A stretch of DNA of 64,000 bases from Deltaproteobacteria bacterium (lineage in GTDB: Bacteria; Myxococcota_A; UBA9160; UBA4427). The notes beneath the pieces are model-generated. The model worked only from the letters and a program-made list of their open reading frames with translations, made no database searches and was not told the origin of the DNA. A program made the position numbers and the translations under genes. This document shows positions 26,593-34,771 of the stretch, piece by piece. The stretch covers positions 92,051-156,050 of the forward strand of contig JAJDAN010000038.1 in assembly GCA_029261855.1 (NCBI GenBank), written 5' to 3'. How positions within the stretch are numbered: the stretch's first letter is position 1; each line of letters opens with the position of its first letter.

Positions 26593-27879
26593 ATGCTGTC
26601 GCGGACCTTCGCACCTGCTTGCGGGATGCTGGCCGCGTTGTTCGCAGCGGGGACCGTGCTCGCCGAGACTCCCGATCTTCTCGGAGAGAGTCCCGAGTAC
26701 CTGCTGGTGGAAGCCCGCCAGCTGGTCCCGGAAGAGCCGGCCTTCGAGGTGAGGCTCTACGTGAGCAACCCCGGGAGCGAGCCCGTGCATTTCGAGCTGC
26801 CGGCGTCGTTGTCCGCCGAGCTGGTCGACGAGACGCGGATCGACCCGGTCGTGCTGGTTCGGGTGGCCGACGACGGTTCTCTGGCGGAATCCCCCGCCAC
26901 GGCCGAGGCGGTGGAACTCGCGCCGGGTCGCTTCGTCCAGCAGCGCTACCGCGGCATGCTGCCGGTGCAGGCGCACGGCGTCGTCAGCCTGCGCGTCACG
27001 GCGCCGCCGGCGGGCACCATCCTCTTCTCGGTGAAGGCGGCGGAGCTGAACCGGGTGGGGCCGTTCTCCTGGGGCGACGGTCCGGACGGCGGCGACGACG
27101 ATCTGCTCGGCCGCATCCTGTCCGGGCTGAAGACATACGAGCCGATCTACTTCATCGCCGGTGGAGATCTCGACCCGGTGACGGCCAAGTTCCAGCTCAG
27201 CGCCCAGTACCGCATCCTGCTCGCACCGGGAGAGCCGTCGCAGCCGAAGGGCTTCTGGGGCAAGGCGTGGCACCACGCGCACGACGTGTACGTGGGTTAC
27301 ACGCAGACCTCCGTCTGGGAGCTCGATTCGCCGTCGGCGCCGTTCCGGGACAGCAGCTTCCGGCCCGCGGTCTACTACCTGGGCGAAGACCTGTTCTCCG
27401 ATGCGGCCCTGCCCTGGGACCGCTTCGGCCTGCAGTTGGGCTTCGAGCACGAGTCGAACGGCGAGCGCGGCAGCGATTCGCGTTCCATGAACATCGCCTT
27501 CGTGCGGCCGATCTTCACGTTCGACCTCGGGGCCCGCAATCACTTCACGATCGCGCCGAAGATCTACGCGTATCTCGAGAAGGACGAGAACAAGGACATC
27601 GACCACTACCGTGGCTACGTGGACCTGTTGCTCAAGGTGGGGCGCGTCGACGGTCTCGAGGTGACGGCCACCCTGCGGAAGGGGACGAAGAAGGCCTACG
27701 GGTCCGCGCAGGTGGACGCGACCTTTCCGGTGGGTCTCGTGACCCGCTACTTCGGCGCATTCTTTCACGCGCAGTTCTTCTACGGCTACGGCGAGACGCT
27801 GCTCAACTACGACAAGAACGCCAAGACGCAGCTGCGTGGGGGCATCCTGATCGTCCCGTACGGCGCGCTCTATCCCTGA
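26593..27879 (+). CDS. pldA: Outer membrane phospholipase A
   Basis: 428 residues with a signal peptide (1-24). The C-terminal 220 residues form the PldA beta-barrel: VGYTQTSVWEL (about 234-244), then FGLQLGFEHESNGERG (about 278-293) with catalytic His286 and Ser288 and the conserved Asn, and KIYAYLEKDENKDID. The family hydrolyses phospholipids that have flipped to the outer leaflet, in a calcium-dependent dimer. The N-terminal 150-residue beta-rich region is longer than in E. coli PldA and is common in non-enteric versions. ATG 26593 gives the signal peptide. Confidence 0.92.
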   Translation: MLSRTFAPACGMLAALFAAGTVLAETPDLLGESPEYLLVEARQLVPEEPAFEVRLYVSNPGSEPVHFELPASLSAELVDETRIDPVVLVRVADDGSLAESPATAEAVELAPGRFVQQRYRGMLPVQAHGVVSLRVTAPPAGTILFSVKAAELNRVGPFSWGDGPDGGDDDLLGRILSGLKTYEPIYFIAGGDLDPVTAKFQLSAQYRILLAPGEPSQPKGFWGKAWHHAHDVYVGYTQTSVWELDSPSAPFRDSSFRPAVYYLGEDLFSDAALPWDRFGLQLGFEHESNGERGSDSRSMNIAFVRPIFTFDLGARNHFTIAPKIYAYLEKDENKDIDHYRGYVDLLLKVGRVDGLEVTATLRKGTKKAYGSAQVDATFPVGLVTRYFGAFFHAQFFYGYGETLLNYDKNAKTQLRGGILIVPYGALYP

Positions 27880-27896
27880 CCTCGTCGGGTGGCGCG

Positions 27897-28574
27897 TCAG
27901 CGGAGCGTGCGCGAGCGCTCGGTCCAGATCCCCGACGGCCCCTTGAAGACGAGGGTGCGTTGGGACGTGACGATGGTTGCGATGCTCGAGAGCGCGCGCA
28001 CCGACTCGATGGTCTCGTTCAGCCGCAGCTCCGTCGCGAAGAAGCCGCCGTGCTCACCGCTGATGCCGAGGGCGCGGCGATCGGTGACCACCACCGCCGT
28101 GGCCGGGCCGACGCGCGTGGTCACCACCCGCTCCCGGGGCCCGATGCTCTGCTCCGCCCAATTGCCCGTGCCGAAGAAGGCGAGGGCGCGTTCGCCGGTG
28201 ACGACCAGCACGAGGGTTTGGGAGATCCACGCGCTCTGCTGGGGTATCTCGCTCAGGCGATACCGCTCGCTGCGCCAGGACGACGACTGGGGGGTCGCGC
28301 CGAGTAGCCGGTGGTTCGTCCCGACCACGGCGACACGTCCGCGAGACTCGGTGAAGAGGACCTCTTCTTCCAGCTCGAGTCGTTCGCTGAGCTGGCCGCT
28401 GCCGACGAGATCGAAGGCGACCAGCTCGCGCCCGATGACCTCGACGGCGATGGTGTCCTCGAGTACGACTTCACCGGGATCGACGCTCTGAGCGACCGCG
28501 ACTTCCCGGTGGAGCCCGGTGCCGAAGAGCACAAGCAGTCCGGCCAATGCTGCGAGCCGACCGGGTCGCGTCAC
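27897..28574 (-). CDS. Exported protein made of five ~40-residue repeats
   Basis: 225 residues with an N-terminal hydrophobic segment ending in VAVAQ (export signal). The rest is five repeats with a period near 40 (about 41-70, 80-109, 120-148, 158-187, 198-225), each with a pattern like xVVTxxRxLxFxG followed by W/F, then TERxxLxE; for example VVVTDRRALGIS and IVTSQRTLVFKG. This suggests a small beta-propeller or beta-solenoid in the periplasm. I know no named family. I start it at GTG 28574, overlapping the yhbY stop (GTGA), which places the signal segment at the N terminus; an upstream start would overlap yhbY more. Confidence 0.72.
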   Translation of the reverse strand: MTRPGRLAALAGLLVLFGTGLHREVAVAQSVDPGEVVLEDTIAVEVIGRELVAFDLVGSGQLSERLELEEEVLFTESRGRVAVVGTNHRLLGATPQSSSWRSERYRLSEIPQQSAWISQTLVLVVTGERALAFFGTGNWAEQSIGPRERVVTTRVGPATAVVVTDRRALGISGEHGGFFATELRLNETIESVRALSSIATIVTSQRTLVFKGPSGIWTERSRTLR

Positions 28575-28906
28575 TCGCGGACCGGCAGCTCGATGCGCGG
28601 CTCTTCGGGATGCGCCCGATAGAGGATCGCCGTGTGTCCCACGAGTCCGCACAGCTCAGCGCCGCTGCGTTCGGCCAGGGATCTCGACAGGCCCTTCTTG
28701 TCGTCGGGTTCGTGGAGCCGGACCTTCACGAGCTCGTGGTCCGCCAGGGCCGCCGTCAGGGCGTCGAGTAGGGACGGACTGATTCCAGCCGCACCGACAT
28801 GGACGACGGGCTTGAGGCTGTGGGCGAGCTTGCGCAGGTGCTTGCGCTGGAAGCCCTGCAGGGCACTCGAGGGGGTCGGGGATTCGTCGGGTTTGGGGGG
28901 CGGCAT
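28571..28906 (-). CDS. yhbY: YhbY-family CRM-domain RNA-binding protein
   Basis: 111 residues: a CRM/YhbY domain with LQGFQRKHLRKLAHSLKPVVHVG (GxxG region: VGAAGISPSLLDAL) and GHTAILYRAHPEEP near the C terminus. E. coli YhbY associates with pre-50S ribosomal particles. ATG 28906 is preferred over the upstream frame start (28954) because a TACGCT -10-like box sits 6 nt before it. The following exported repeat protein overlaps by 4 bases and is probably co-transcribed. Confidence 0.92.
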   Translation of the reverse strand: MPPPKPDESPTPSSALQGFQRKHLRKLAHSLKPVVHVGAAGISPSLLDALTAALADHELVKVRLHEPDDKKGLSRSLAERSGAELCGLVGHTAILYRAHPEEPRIELPVRE

Positions 28907-28912
28907 GGCGGC

Positions 28913-28918
28913 AGCGTA
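28913..28918 (-). promoter_or_regulatory. -10-like box of yhbY (leaderless type)
   Basis: Minus-strand TACGCT preceded by GC, 6 nt before ATG 28906, no ribosome site between. Confidence 0.4.
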
Positions 28919-29018
28919 GCAAGTGAGCCCCGGGGGCTGGCCCCAATGCGTCATTGGCTTGGCTACGAGCGCGCGGGGTTCCGGGCAGAAGGCTCAACGC
29001 CCGGCTCCGACCTGCCGA

Positions 29019-29024
29019 TATGCA
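29019..29024 (+). promoter_or_regulatory. -10-like box of the first PilT-type gene
   Basis: TATGCA, 7 nt before ATG 29032. It overlaps an alternative ATG at 29020; if the box is real the gene starts at 29032 as a leaderless message. Confidence 0.3.
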
Positions 29025-29031
29025 CGGCGCC

Positions 29032-30591
29032 ATGGCCGAAACGAAGACTGTGCCGCTGCTGGGACGCATCGCCGTCCAGATGAAGCTGATTGATCAGAAG
29101 CAGCTCGCCCAAGCCCTCGGGGCGGACGCGGGTGGGAAGCAGCTGGGCGCCGTGCTGCTCGAGATGGGTCTGATCAACGACCGCCAGCTCGAGAAGCTGC
29201 TGGCCGTCCAGCGCGATCTCGTCGCCAAGCACCGCGCCAAGCTGGCGGCGTCTCCCGAAGGCGCCAAGCCCGCTGCCGCCAAGCCGGTTGCCGCGAAGCC
29301 CGCAGCTCGCCCCGCGTCAGCATCGCCCGAGCCCGAGGCCGCCGACTCGTTCTCCGCACCGCCCCTGGATCTGGACGCGCCTGCCGCGAACCCGGCCGCA
29401 CAGCCCGCGGCCGAAGCGGCTGCGCCGGCGCGGCCCGCTTCCGGGCCTGCCCCGGAGATGCGCCTCGCAGACCCGGTCGAGGTGCCGGCGTACGACGGTC
29501 CTTCCCTCGAGCTCTCGGTCTGCGAGCCGAGTCAGCCACATCTCCAGCGCCTGGCGCAGCTGCTCCAGGACGCCGTGCAGTCCGGCGCCAGCGACATCCA
29601 CATCCACGCCGGCGCGACGCCCAAGCAGCGCCTGGCGGGAACCCTGCACGAGATGAGCCCGACGCCCCTGGCGGCGGAGGAGGCCGAAGCGTTCGTGATG
29701 TCGTCCCTGGACGCCGCACAGCGTGCCGAGCTCTCGCATCTGGGCGAGCTCGACTACTGCCTCGAGCTTCCTGGCGTCGGACGCTTCCGCGCGAACGCCT
29801 ATCGCCAGCAGCGCGGCTTCGACGTGGTCTACCGGTCCATCGATCCGGAGCCGCCGACCCTCGAGAAGCTGGGGTTGCCCGAGGACCTCAAGCGCTTCAC
29901 CGAGTACCACCAGGGCATGGTGCTGATCACGGGGCCCGCGGGCTGTGGCAAGTCCGCGACCCTGGCCGCGCTCGTGAACCTGATCAACGAGACGCGCGAG
30001 GAACACATCCTCACCATCGAGGACCCGATCGAGGTGGTCCACCAGTCGAAGCGCTGCCTCGTCAACCAGCGCCACGCGGGCAAGCACACGGGCAGCTTCG
30101 CGCGCGCCCTGCGCGGCGCTCTGCGTGAAGATCCGGACATCATCGTCATCGGCGAGCTGCGCGATCTCGAGACGATTTCCCTCGCGATGACGGCGGCGGA
30201 GACCGGGCACTTCGTCCTCGCGACCCTGCACACCAACAACGCGGTCCGCACCATCAACCGAATGATCGGCGCCTTCCCGTCGGCCGAGCAGGGCCAGGTC
30301 CGGACGATGCTGTCGGAATCCCTTCGCGCCGTCATCTCCCAACGGTTGGTGCCCCGGAGCGACGGCGCGGGCCGGGTGCCGGCGCTCGAGATCCTCGTCC
30401 TCAACCGCGCCATCTCCAACCTGGTTCGGGAAGAGAAGACGGTCCAGATCAAGTCCGCCATCCAGACGGGCAAGTCCCAGGGCATGTTCCTGCTGGAGCA
30501 GTCGCTCAACGACCTGGTGCGAACCGGCGTCGTCGAGAAGGAAGTCGCAGCTCGCTTCGCAGAGGACAAGAAGATCATTACCGGCGCCTAG
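29032..30591 (+). CDS. PilT/PilU-like type IV pilus retraction ATPase with extra N-terminal domain
   Basis: 519 residues, well above the usual 350-380 for PilT. Residues 5-65 resemble the N-terminal domain of GspE/PilB-type ATPases (KQLGAVLLEMGLINDRQLEKLL). Residues about 75-150 are an Ala/Pro/Lys-rich linker. The PilT core begins near 165: SGASDIHIHAG, Walker A GPAGCGKSATL (301-311, with Cys and Ala where PilT normally has Ser and Thr), Asp box ILTIEDPIEVVH, Walker B REDPDIIVIGELRDLET, and His box ATLHTNNA. Probably a secondary retraction ATPase (PilU-like) or regulator. Start 29032 is chosen on spacing from the -10-like box; 29020 is possible. Confidence 0.88.
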   Translation: MAETKTVPLLGRIAVQMKLIDQKQLAQALGADAGGKQLGAVLLEMGLINDRQLEKLLAVQRDLVAKHRAKLAASPEGAKPAAAKPVAAKPAARPASASPEPEAADSFSAPPLDLDAPAANPAAQPAAEAAAPARPASGPAPEMRLADPVEVPAYDGPSLELSVCEPSQPHLQRLAQLLQDAVQSGASDIHIHAGATPKQRLAGTLHEMSPTPLAAEEAEAFVMSSLDAAQRAELSHLGELDYCLELPGVGRFRANAYRQQRGFDVVYRSIDPEPPTLEKLGLPEDLKRFTEYHQGMVLITGPAGCGKSATLAALVNLINETREEHILTIEDPIEVVHQSKRCLVNQRHAGKHTGSFARALRGALREDPDIIVIGELRDLETISLAMTAAETGHFVLATLHTNNAVRTINRMIGAFPSAEQGQVRTMLSESLRAVISQRLVPRSDGAGRVPALEILVLNRAISNLVREEKTVQIKSAIQTGKSQGMFLLEQSLNDLVRTGVVEKEVAARFAEDKKIITGA

Positions 30592-30621
30592 GCGCCCGAA
30601 CCCGGGTACAGGGCAGACTCC

Positions 30622-31683
30622 GTGGCACGAATCGACACGCTCCTCACCTATCTCAAGGACAACGACTGTTCGGACCTGCACCTGGCGGCGGGGCTCGAGC
30701 CGCGTGTTCGCCGGAAGGGATCCCTGGCCGTGATCCCGGGTCAGAGCGTGCTGTCCGACGAAGACCTGCGGAGCATGCTCGAAGAGATCGCGCTCGCGAA
30801 GCACTGGGAAGAGTACTGCCTCACCAACGACCTCGACTTCGCCTACGGGCTCGAGGGCGTGGCGCGTTTCCGCGCCAACTACTTCGTGCAGCAGCACGGC
30901 GCGGGCGCCGTTTTCCGCATCATTCCCGAAGACATCATCACGATGGAGCAGCTGCGGCTGGCGAGCGCCATCGAGACCCTGGCGCACCTCGAACAGGGCC
31001 TCGTGCTGGTCACCGGCCCCACCGGATCGGGTAAGTCGACCACCCTGGCGGCGATCGTCGACAAGATCAACAAGACCTACCCGAAGCACATCGTCACCAT
31101 CGAGGATCCCGTCGAGTTCGTGCATCAGCACCAGTCGGCGACCTTTTCCCATCGGGAGGTGGGTCTGCACACGCTGTCGTTCGGGAACGCGCTGCGCTCG
31201 GCGATCCGGCAGGACGCCGACGTGATTCTCGTCGGCGAGATGCGCGAACGCGAGACGATCCAGCTCGCGATCACCGCGGCAGAGATGGGCATGCTGGTGT
31301 TCGGCACCCTGCACACCAACAACGCCGCCAAGACCATCGATCGCATCATCGACGCCTTCCCGGCGGACGAGCAGAACATGATCCGCCTGAGTCTGTCCGA
31401 GTCGCTCGCCGGCATCGTCTCGCAGCTGCTGCTCAAGACCGCGGATGGCAAGGGACGTGCCGCCGCAAACGAGATCCTGCTGAAGACCCCGGGCCTGCCC
31501 AACGTCATCCGCGAAGCGAACAACCAGATGCTCTACTCGATCATCCAGTCCGGCAAGAAGGAAGGCATGCAGTCCATGGACGACGTGCTCTTCCAGTACG
31601 CCAAGGACGGCGTCGTCACGCCCCGCGATGCGTACATGAAGGCGACGGACAAGCAGCGCTTCGAGCCCCTCCTGAAGGACTGA
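30622..31683 (+). CDS. pilT: Twitching motility ATPase PilT
   Basis: 353 residues, canonical PilT length. CSDLHLAAG (16-24) starts the core; Walker A GPTGSGKSTTLAAI (about 133-146), Asp box HIVTIEDPVEFVHQH, Walker B RQDADVILVGEMRERETI, His box GTLHTNNAAKTIDRIID. It drives depolymerisation of type IV pili for twitching motility. GTG start, 30 bases after the larger homologue; the two are likely one operon acting at the same pilus base. Pilus structural genes are not in this window. Confidence 0.94.
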   Translation: MARIDTLLTYLKDNDCSDLHLAAGLEPRVRRKGSLAVIPGQSVLSDEDLRSMLEEIALAKHWEEYCLTNDLDFAYGLEGVARFRANYFVQQHGAGAVFRIIPEDIITMEQLRLASAIETLAHLEQGLVLVTGPTGSGKSTTLAAIVDKINKTYPKHIVTIEDPVEFVHQHQSATFSHREVGLHTLSFGNALRSAIRQDADVILVGEMRERETIQLAITAAEMGMLVFGTLHTNNAAKTIDRIIDAFPADEQNMIRLSLSESLAGIVSQLLLKTADGKGRAAANEILLKTPGLPNVIREANNQMLYSIIQSGKKEGMQSMDDVLFQYAKDGVVTPRDAYMKATDKQRFEPLLKD

Positions 31684-31704
31684 GATCCGTTCCGCGCGCC
31701 GGAC

Positions 31705-31732
31705 TTGACCCGGGGCCGGGGCGCGCGAGACT
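31705..31732 (+). promoter_or_regulatory. Promoter-like element before the phosphoesterase gene
   Basis: TTGACC (31705-31710), 16-nt spacer, GAGACT (31727-31732), 6 nt before GTG 31739. The -10 lacks the usual TA start, so support is moderate at best. Confidence 0.3.
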
Positions 31733-31738
31733 CCCGCC

Positions 31739-32980
31739 GTGCCGCGCCTCCTTCTGGTCATCCCCTTCATCCTCCTGTTCGCCAGTGTCCTCGTCGGCGG
31801 CCACTGGTATCTCGTCCAGCGTCTCGTGTTCGACGCGGCGCTGCCGCCGGCGACCGAACGCGTGCTGATGTGGGCGATCGTCGCCTGTGCGGTCACCCTG
31901 ATCCTGCAGCCCATCGGAGAACGGACCCTGCGGCCGCCGCTCGCGCGTGTGATCGCGTGGCCCGCGAGCCTGTGGATGGGGCTCTTCTTCTATCTGTTCC
32001 TGCTCGTGGCGTTCACCGACGCGCTGCTGTTCTTCGGGGCCCTCTTCGGCCCGGAAACGGTCTACGCGGCGGATTCCGCGACGCCAGGCGCCAGCAATCT
32101 CGGTGGCCTGCGAGCGGCCGCGGTGCTCGCCGTGGCGCTGGTCTTCGTCGCTCTCGGGATGCGCGGTTGGCGCCGCGGACCGAAGCTCCAGCAGCTAGAC
32201 GTCTTCCTGCCGCGCTGGCCCGCGGCGCTCGACGGCTTCCGCATCGCACAGATCTCGGACATCCACATCGGCCCGCTGCTCGATCGTCGCTTCGCGCGCG
32301 AGCTGACGGAACGGGTCAACGCGCTCGATGCGGATCTCATCGCCGTGACCGGCGACCTCGTGGACGGCAGCCTTTCGAAACTGCGCGACGAGGTCGAGCC
32401 CTTCGGCGCGCTGCGCGCGCGCCAGGGCGTCTTCTTCGTGACCGGAAACCACGACCACTACTCCGGTGCGAACGACTGGTCGGGTCGCATGCAGGAGCTG
32501 GGCATGCGGGTGCTGCGCAACCAGCGCGTGACCCTCGAGCAGGACGGCAGCCGTTTCGAGCTGGCCGGCGTCGACGACCACCGGTCGGGCTACGAGACCT
32601 TCGGCGGCGAAGACCTGGATGCGGCCCTCGCCGGTCTTCCGCTGGCAGACGCGCCGGACCGCGCGGTGATCCTGCTGGCCCACGACCCCACGACCTTCAA
32701 GAAGGCCAGCCGCATGGGTGTCGACCTGCAGCTTTCGGGTCATACCCACGGCGGTCAGATCTGGCCCTTCGGCTACTTCGTGAGGCTCGCCGTTCCCTTC
32801 GTCGCGGGTCTCTATCGCCGCGGTGACGCCCAGGTCTACGTCAGCTGCGGAACGGGCTTCTGGGGGCCGCCCATGCGCCTCGGCGCCCCGGCAGAGATCA
32901 CCGAGATCCGGATTCGTTCCGGCGAGCAACCCGACACCGCCCCAACCCCACAATCAACCCCGGCAGGAGAGAGCAGATGA
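31739..32980 (+). CDS. Membrane-anchored metallophosphoesterase (YaeI/YkuE-like)
   Basis: 413 residues. Four hydrophobic helices occupy 1-145; the calcineurin-type catalytic domain follows with IAQISDIHIGPLLD (metal Asp-x-His), VTGDLVDG, VTGNHDHYSG (GNHD), AHDPTTF and SGHTHGGQIWPFG. The membrane part plus this motif set resembles YaeI/YkuE-type enzymes acting on UDP-diacylglucosamine-like or other phosphoesters; the substrate here is unknown. The gene overlaps the acyl-CoA dehydrogenase by ATGA. The C-terminal tail is Pro/Thr-rich. Confidence 0.87.
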   Translation: MPRLLLVIPFILLFASVLVGGHWYLVQRLVFDAALPPATERVLMWAIVACAVTLILQPIGERTLRPPLARVIAWPASLWMGLFFYLFLLVAFTDALLFFGALFGPETVYAADSATPGASNLGGLRAAAVLAVALVFVALGMRGWRRGPKLQQLDVFLPRWPAALDGFRIAQISDIHIGPLLDRRFARELTERVNALDADLIAVTGDLVDGSLSKLRDEVEPFGALRARQGVFFVTGNHDHYSGANDWSGRMQELGMRVLRNQRVTLEQDGSRFELAGVDDHRSGYETFGGEDLDAALAGLPLADAPDRAVILLAHDPTTFKKASRMGVDLQLSGHTHGGQIWPFGYFVRLAVPFVAGLYRRGDAQVYVSCGTGFWGPPMRLGAPAEITEIRIRSGEQPDTAPTPQSTPAGESR

Positions 32981-34233
32981 TCGAGTGGAGTGAGCAGCAC
33001 CTGATGATTCGCGACGCGGTTCGCCGCTTCGTCGAGGCGGAGATCGTTCCGAATCTCGAAGAGCTCGAGCACGGGGACATGCCTCCCTACGATCTGCTGC
33101 GCAAGCTGTTCGCCACCTTCGGGATGGACGAGATGGCGCGCTCCCGCTTCGAACGCGAGATCGCCCGCGAGAAGGCCGGGGAAGCCAAGGCCCCCAAGAC
33201 GAGCTCCAGCGAAGAGGAAGAGCTGGTGCCCCGCGGCCGGGTCGGCGCCAAGGGCGACGCCGCCGCCATGACGATGATCCCGATCATCGAGCTGTGCCGT
33301 TACTGCCCCGGCATGGTCACGGCCATGGGCGTCAGCATGGGATTGACCGGGGGCGCCGTCATGTCGAAGGGCACCCTCGCGCAGAAGGAACGCTGGGGCC
33401 TCGACCTGCTGACCCTCGACAAGATCGGCGCCTGGGCGATCACCGAGCCCGGCTCCGGGTCCGACGCCTTCGGCGGCATGAAGAGCAGCGCTCGCCGCAA
33501 GGAAGGCGGCGGCTACATCCTGAACGGCAACAAGACCTTCATCACCAACGGGCCCCACGCGGACACCATCATCTTCATCTGCAAGCTCGAAGAAGAAGGC
33601 GTCCCGATGCGCGAGCGCAAGATCCTGAACTTCGTGCTCGACCGCGGCATGAAGGGTTTGGTGCAGAGCAAGGCCATGCGGAAGATGGGCCTGCATTCGT
33701 CGCCCACCGGCGAGCTCTTCCTTTCGGACGTCGAGGTCGAAACGGACCGGCTGCTGGGCGAGTCGGAAGAGCAGCCTTCCCGGGCCGGCGCCAAGGAGAC
33801 CTTCTCGACGGAACGCTCCGGGGTCGCGGCCATGGCCCTCGGCATCGTCGAACGCTGCCTCGAGCTGTCGGTGAAGTACGCGAAGGAACGCGTGCAGTTC
33901 GAGCGGCCCATCGGAGAATTCCAGCTCGTGCAGCTGAAGCTCGCCAAGATGGAGGTCGCGCGCACGAACATCCAGAACCTGGTGTTCCGCCACATAGAGC
34001 TGGTGGACTGCGGCCGGCGTCCGACCCTGGCCGAATCGTCCGCGATGAAGCTCTATTCGGCACAGGCCGCCATGGAGGTCGCCCTCGAGGCGGTGCAGAT
34101 CTACGGCGGCAACGGCTACATGTCCGAGTACCAGGTCGAGCAGCTGTGTCGCGACGCGAAGGTGCTGCAGATCTACGCGGGCACCGACGAGATCCAGGTC
34201 TCGTCTATCGCACGCGATCTGCTGGCTGGCTGA
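32977..34233 (+). CDS. Acyl-CoA dehydrogenase
   Basis: 418-residue FAD flavoprotein. GAWAITEPGSGSDAFGGMKSSA (about 148-169) is the FAD/acyl-CoA signature 1, GYILNGNKTFITNG follows, and the C-terminal QIYGGNGYMSEYQVEQLCRDAK is signature 2. The residue usually occupied by catalytic Glu in short/medium-chain enzymes (YEGT) is Ala here (IYAGTDEIQ), as in isovaleryl-type enzymes where the base lies on another helix. A Lys/Glu-rich insert (about 58-85) between helices is unusual. The substrate is not clear. Starts in an ATGA overlap. Confidence 0.92.
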   Translation: MIEWSEQHLMIRDAVRRFVEAEIVPNLEELEHGDMPPYDLLRKLFATFGMDEMARSRFEREIAREKAGEAKAPKTSSSEEEELVPRGRVGAKGDAAAMTMIPIIELCRYCPGMVTAMGVSMGLTGGAVMSKGTLAQKERWGLDLLTLDKIGAWAITEPGSGSDAFGGMKSSARRKEGGGYILNGNKTFITNGPHADTIIFICKLEEEGVPMRERKILNFVLDRGMKGLVQSKAMRKMGLHSSPTGELFLSDVEVETDRLLGESEEQPSRAGAKETFSTERSGVAAMALGIVERCLELSVKYAKERVQFERPIGEFQLVQLKLAKMEVARTNIQNLVFRHIELVDCGRRPTLAESSAMKLYSAQAAMEVALEAVQIYGGNGYMSEYQVEQLCRDAKVLQIYAGTDEIQVSSIARDLLAG

Positions 34234-34240
34234 AGCGCTC

Positions 34241-34666
34241 ATGGGTGGCACCCGCACGATCCGCGTGCAGGTCGATGGCCAAGGCCTGCACGAGATCACG
34301 CGGGAGGTGTGCGCGGTGGCCGCGCAGGCGCTGGCGGAGTCCGGCGCCGACGATGGCCTCTGCACCGTCTTCATTCCGCACACGTCGGCCAGCCTGACCA
34401 TCCAGGAAAACGCGGACCCCTCGGCCCGGCGGGATCTCGAACGCTGGCTGGCGCGGCTCGTGCCCGAGGGCGACTCGCTCTACACCCACACCGCCGAAGG
34501 CCCCGACGACATGCCCGCCCACATCAAGGCCGCTCTCACGGCGACGTCCCTGTCGGTGCCGATCGCAGGCGGACGCCTCGTGCTCGGCACCTGGCAGGGC
34601 ATCTTCCTGTGGGAGCACCGCAGCGCCCGAGGGCAGCGGAACGTCGTGGTGCACGTGGGGGGGTGA
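34241..34666 (+). CDS. YjbQ family protein (secondary thiamine-phosphate synthase-like)
   Basis: 141 residues, complete YjbQ/UPF0047 fold: FIPHTSASLTIQENADPSARRDL (about 45-67), then THTAEGPDDMPAHIKAAL and GRLVLGTWQGIFLWEHR near the C terminus with the conserved His residues. E. coli YjbQ has weak thiamine-phosphate synthase activity in vivo; its main role is unsettled. Starts 7 bases after the acyl-CoA dehydrogenase. Confidence 0.92.
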   Translation: MGGTRTIRVQVDGQGLHEITREVCAVAAQALAESGADDGLCTVFIPHTSASLTIQENADPSARRDLERWLARLVPEGDSLYTHTAEGPDDMPAHIKAALTATSLSVPIAGGRLVLGTWQGIFLWEHRSARGQRNVVVHVGG

Positions 34667-34760
34667 TTCGGGCGTTCCGTCCTGCGCGGACGCTTCCCGT
34701 GCCTGCGGATGTGCAGGCGACGTGCGGCTTGTGCTTCAAGATCGCGCGGAATCGACCCGA

Positions 34761-34766
34761 TATAGC
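34761..34766 (+). promoter_or_regulatory. -10-like box of the PEP-CTERM gene (leaderless type)
   Basis: TATAGC, 5 nt before ATG 34772; the last base departs from TAnnnT. No ribosome site between. The 105-base gap before it (34667-34771) otherwise shows nothing. Confidence 0.35.
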
Positions 34767-34771
34767 CGCGC

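Noticed and set aside
29317-31914. 865-codon minus-strand open frame opposite the PilT-type genes
   Set aside because: Antisense of two well-supported ATPase genes; composition is Arg/His/Val-rich and no motif is present. Typical of GC-rich genomes, where stops are rare in the antisense frame.
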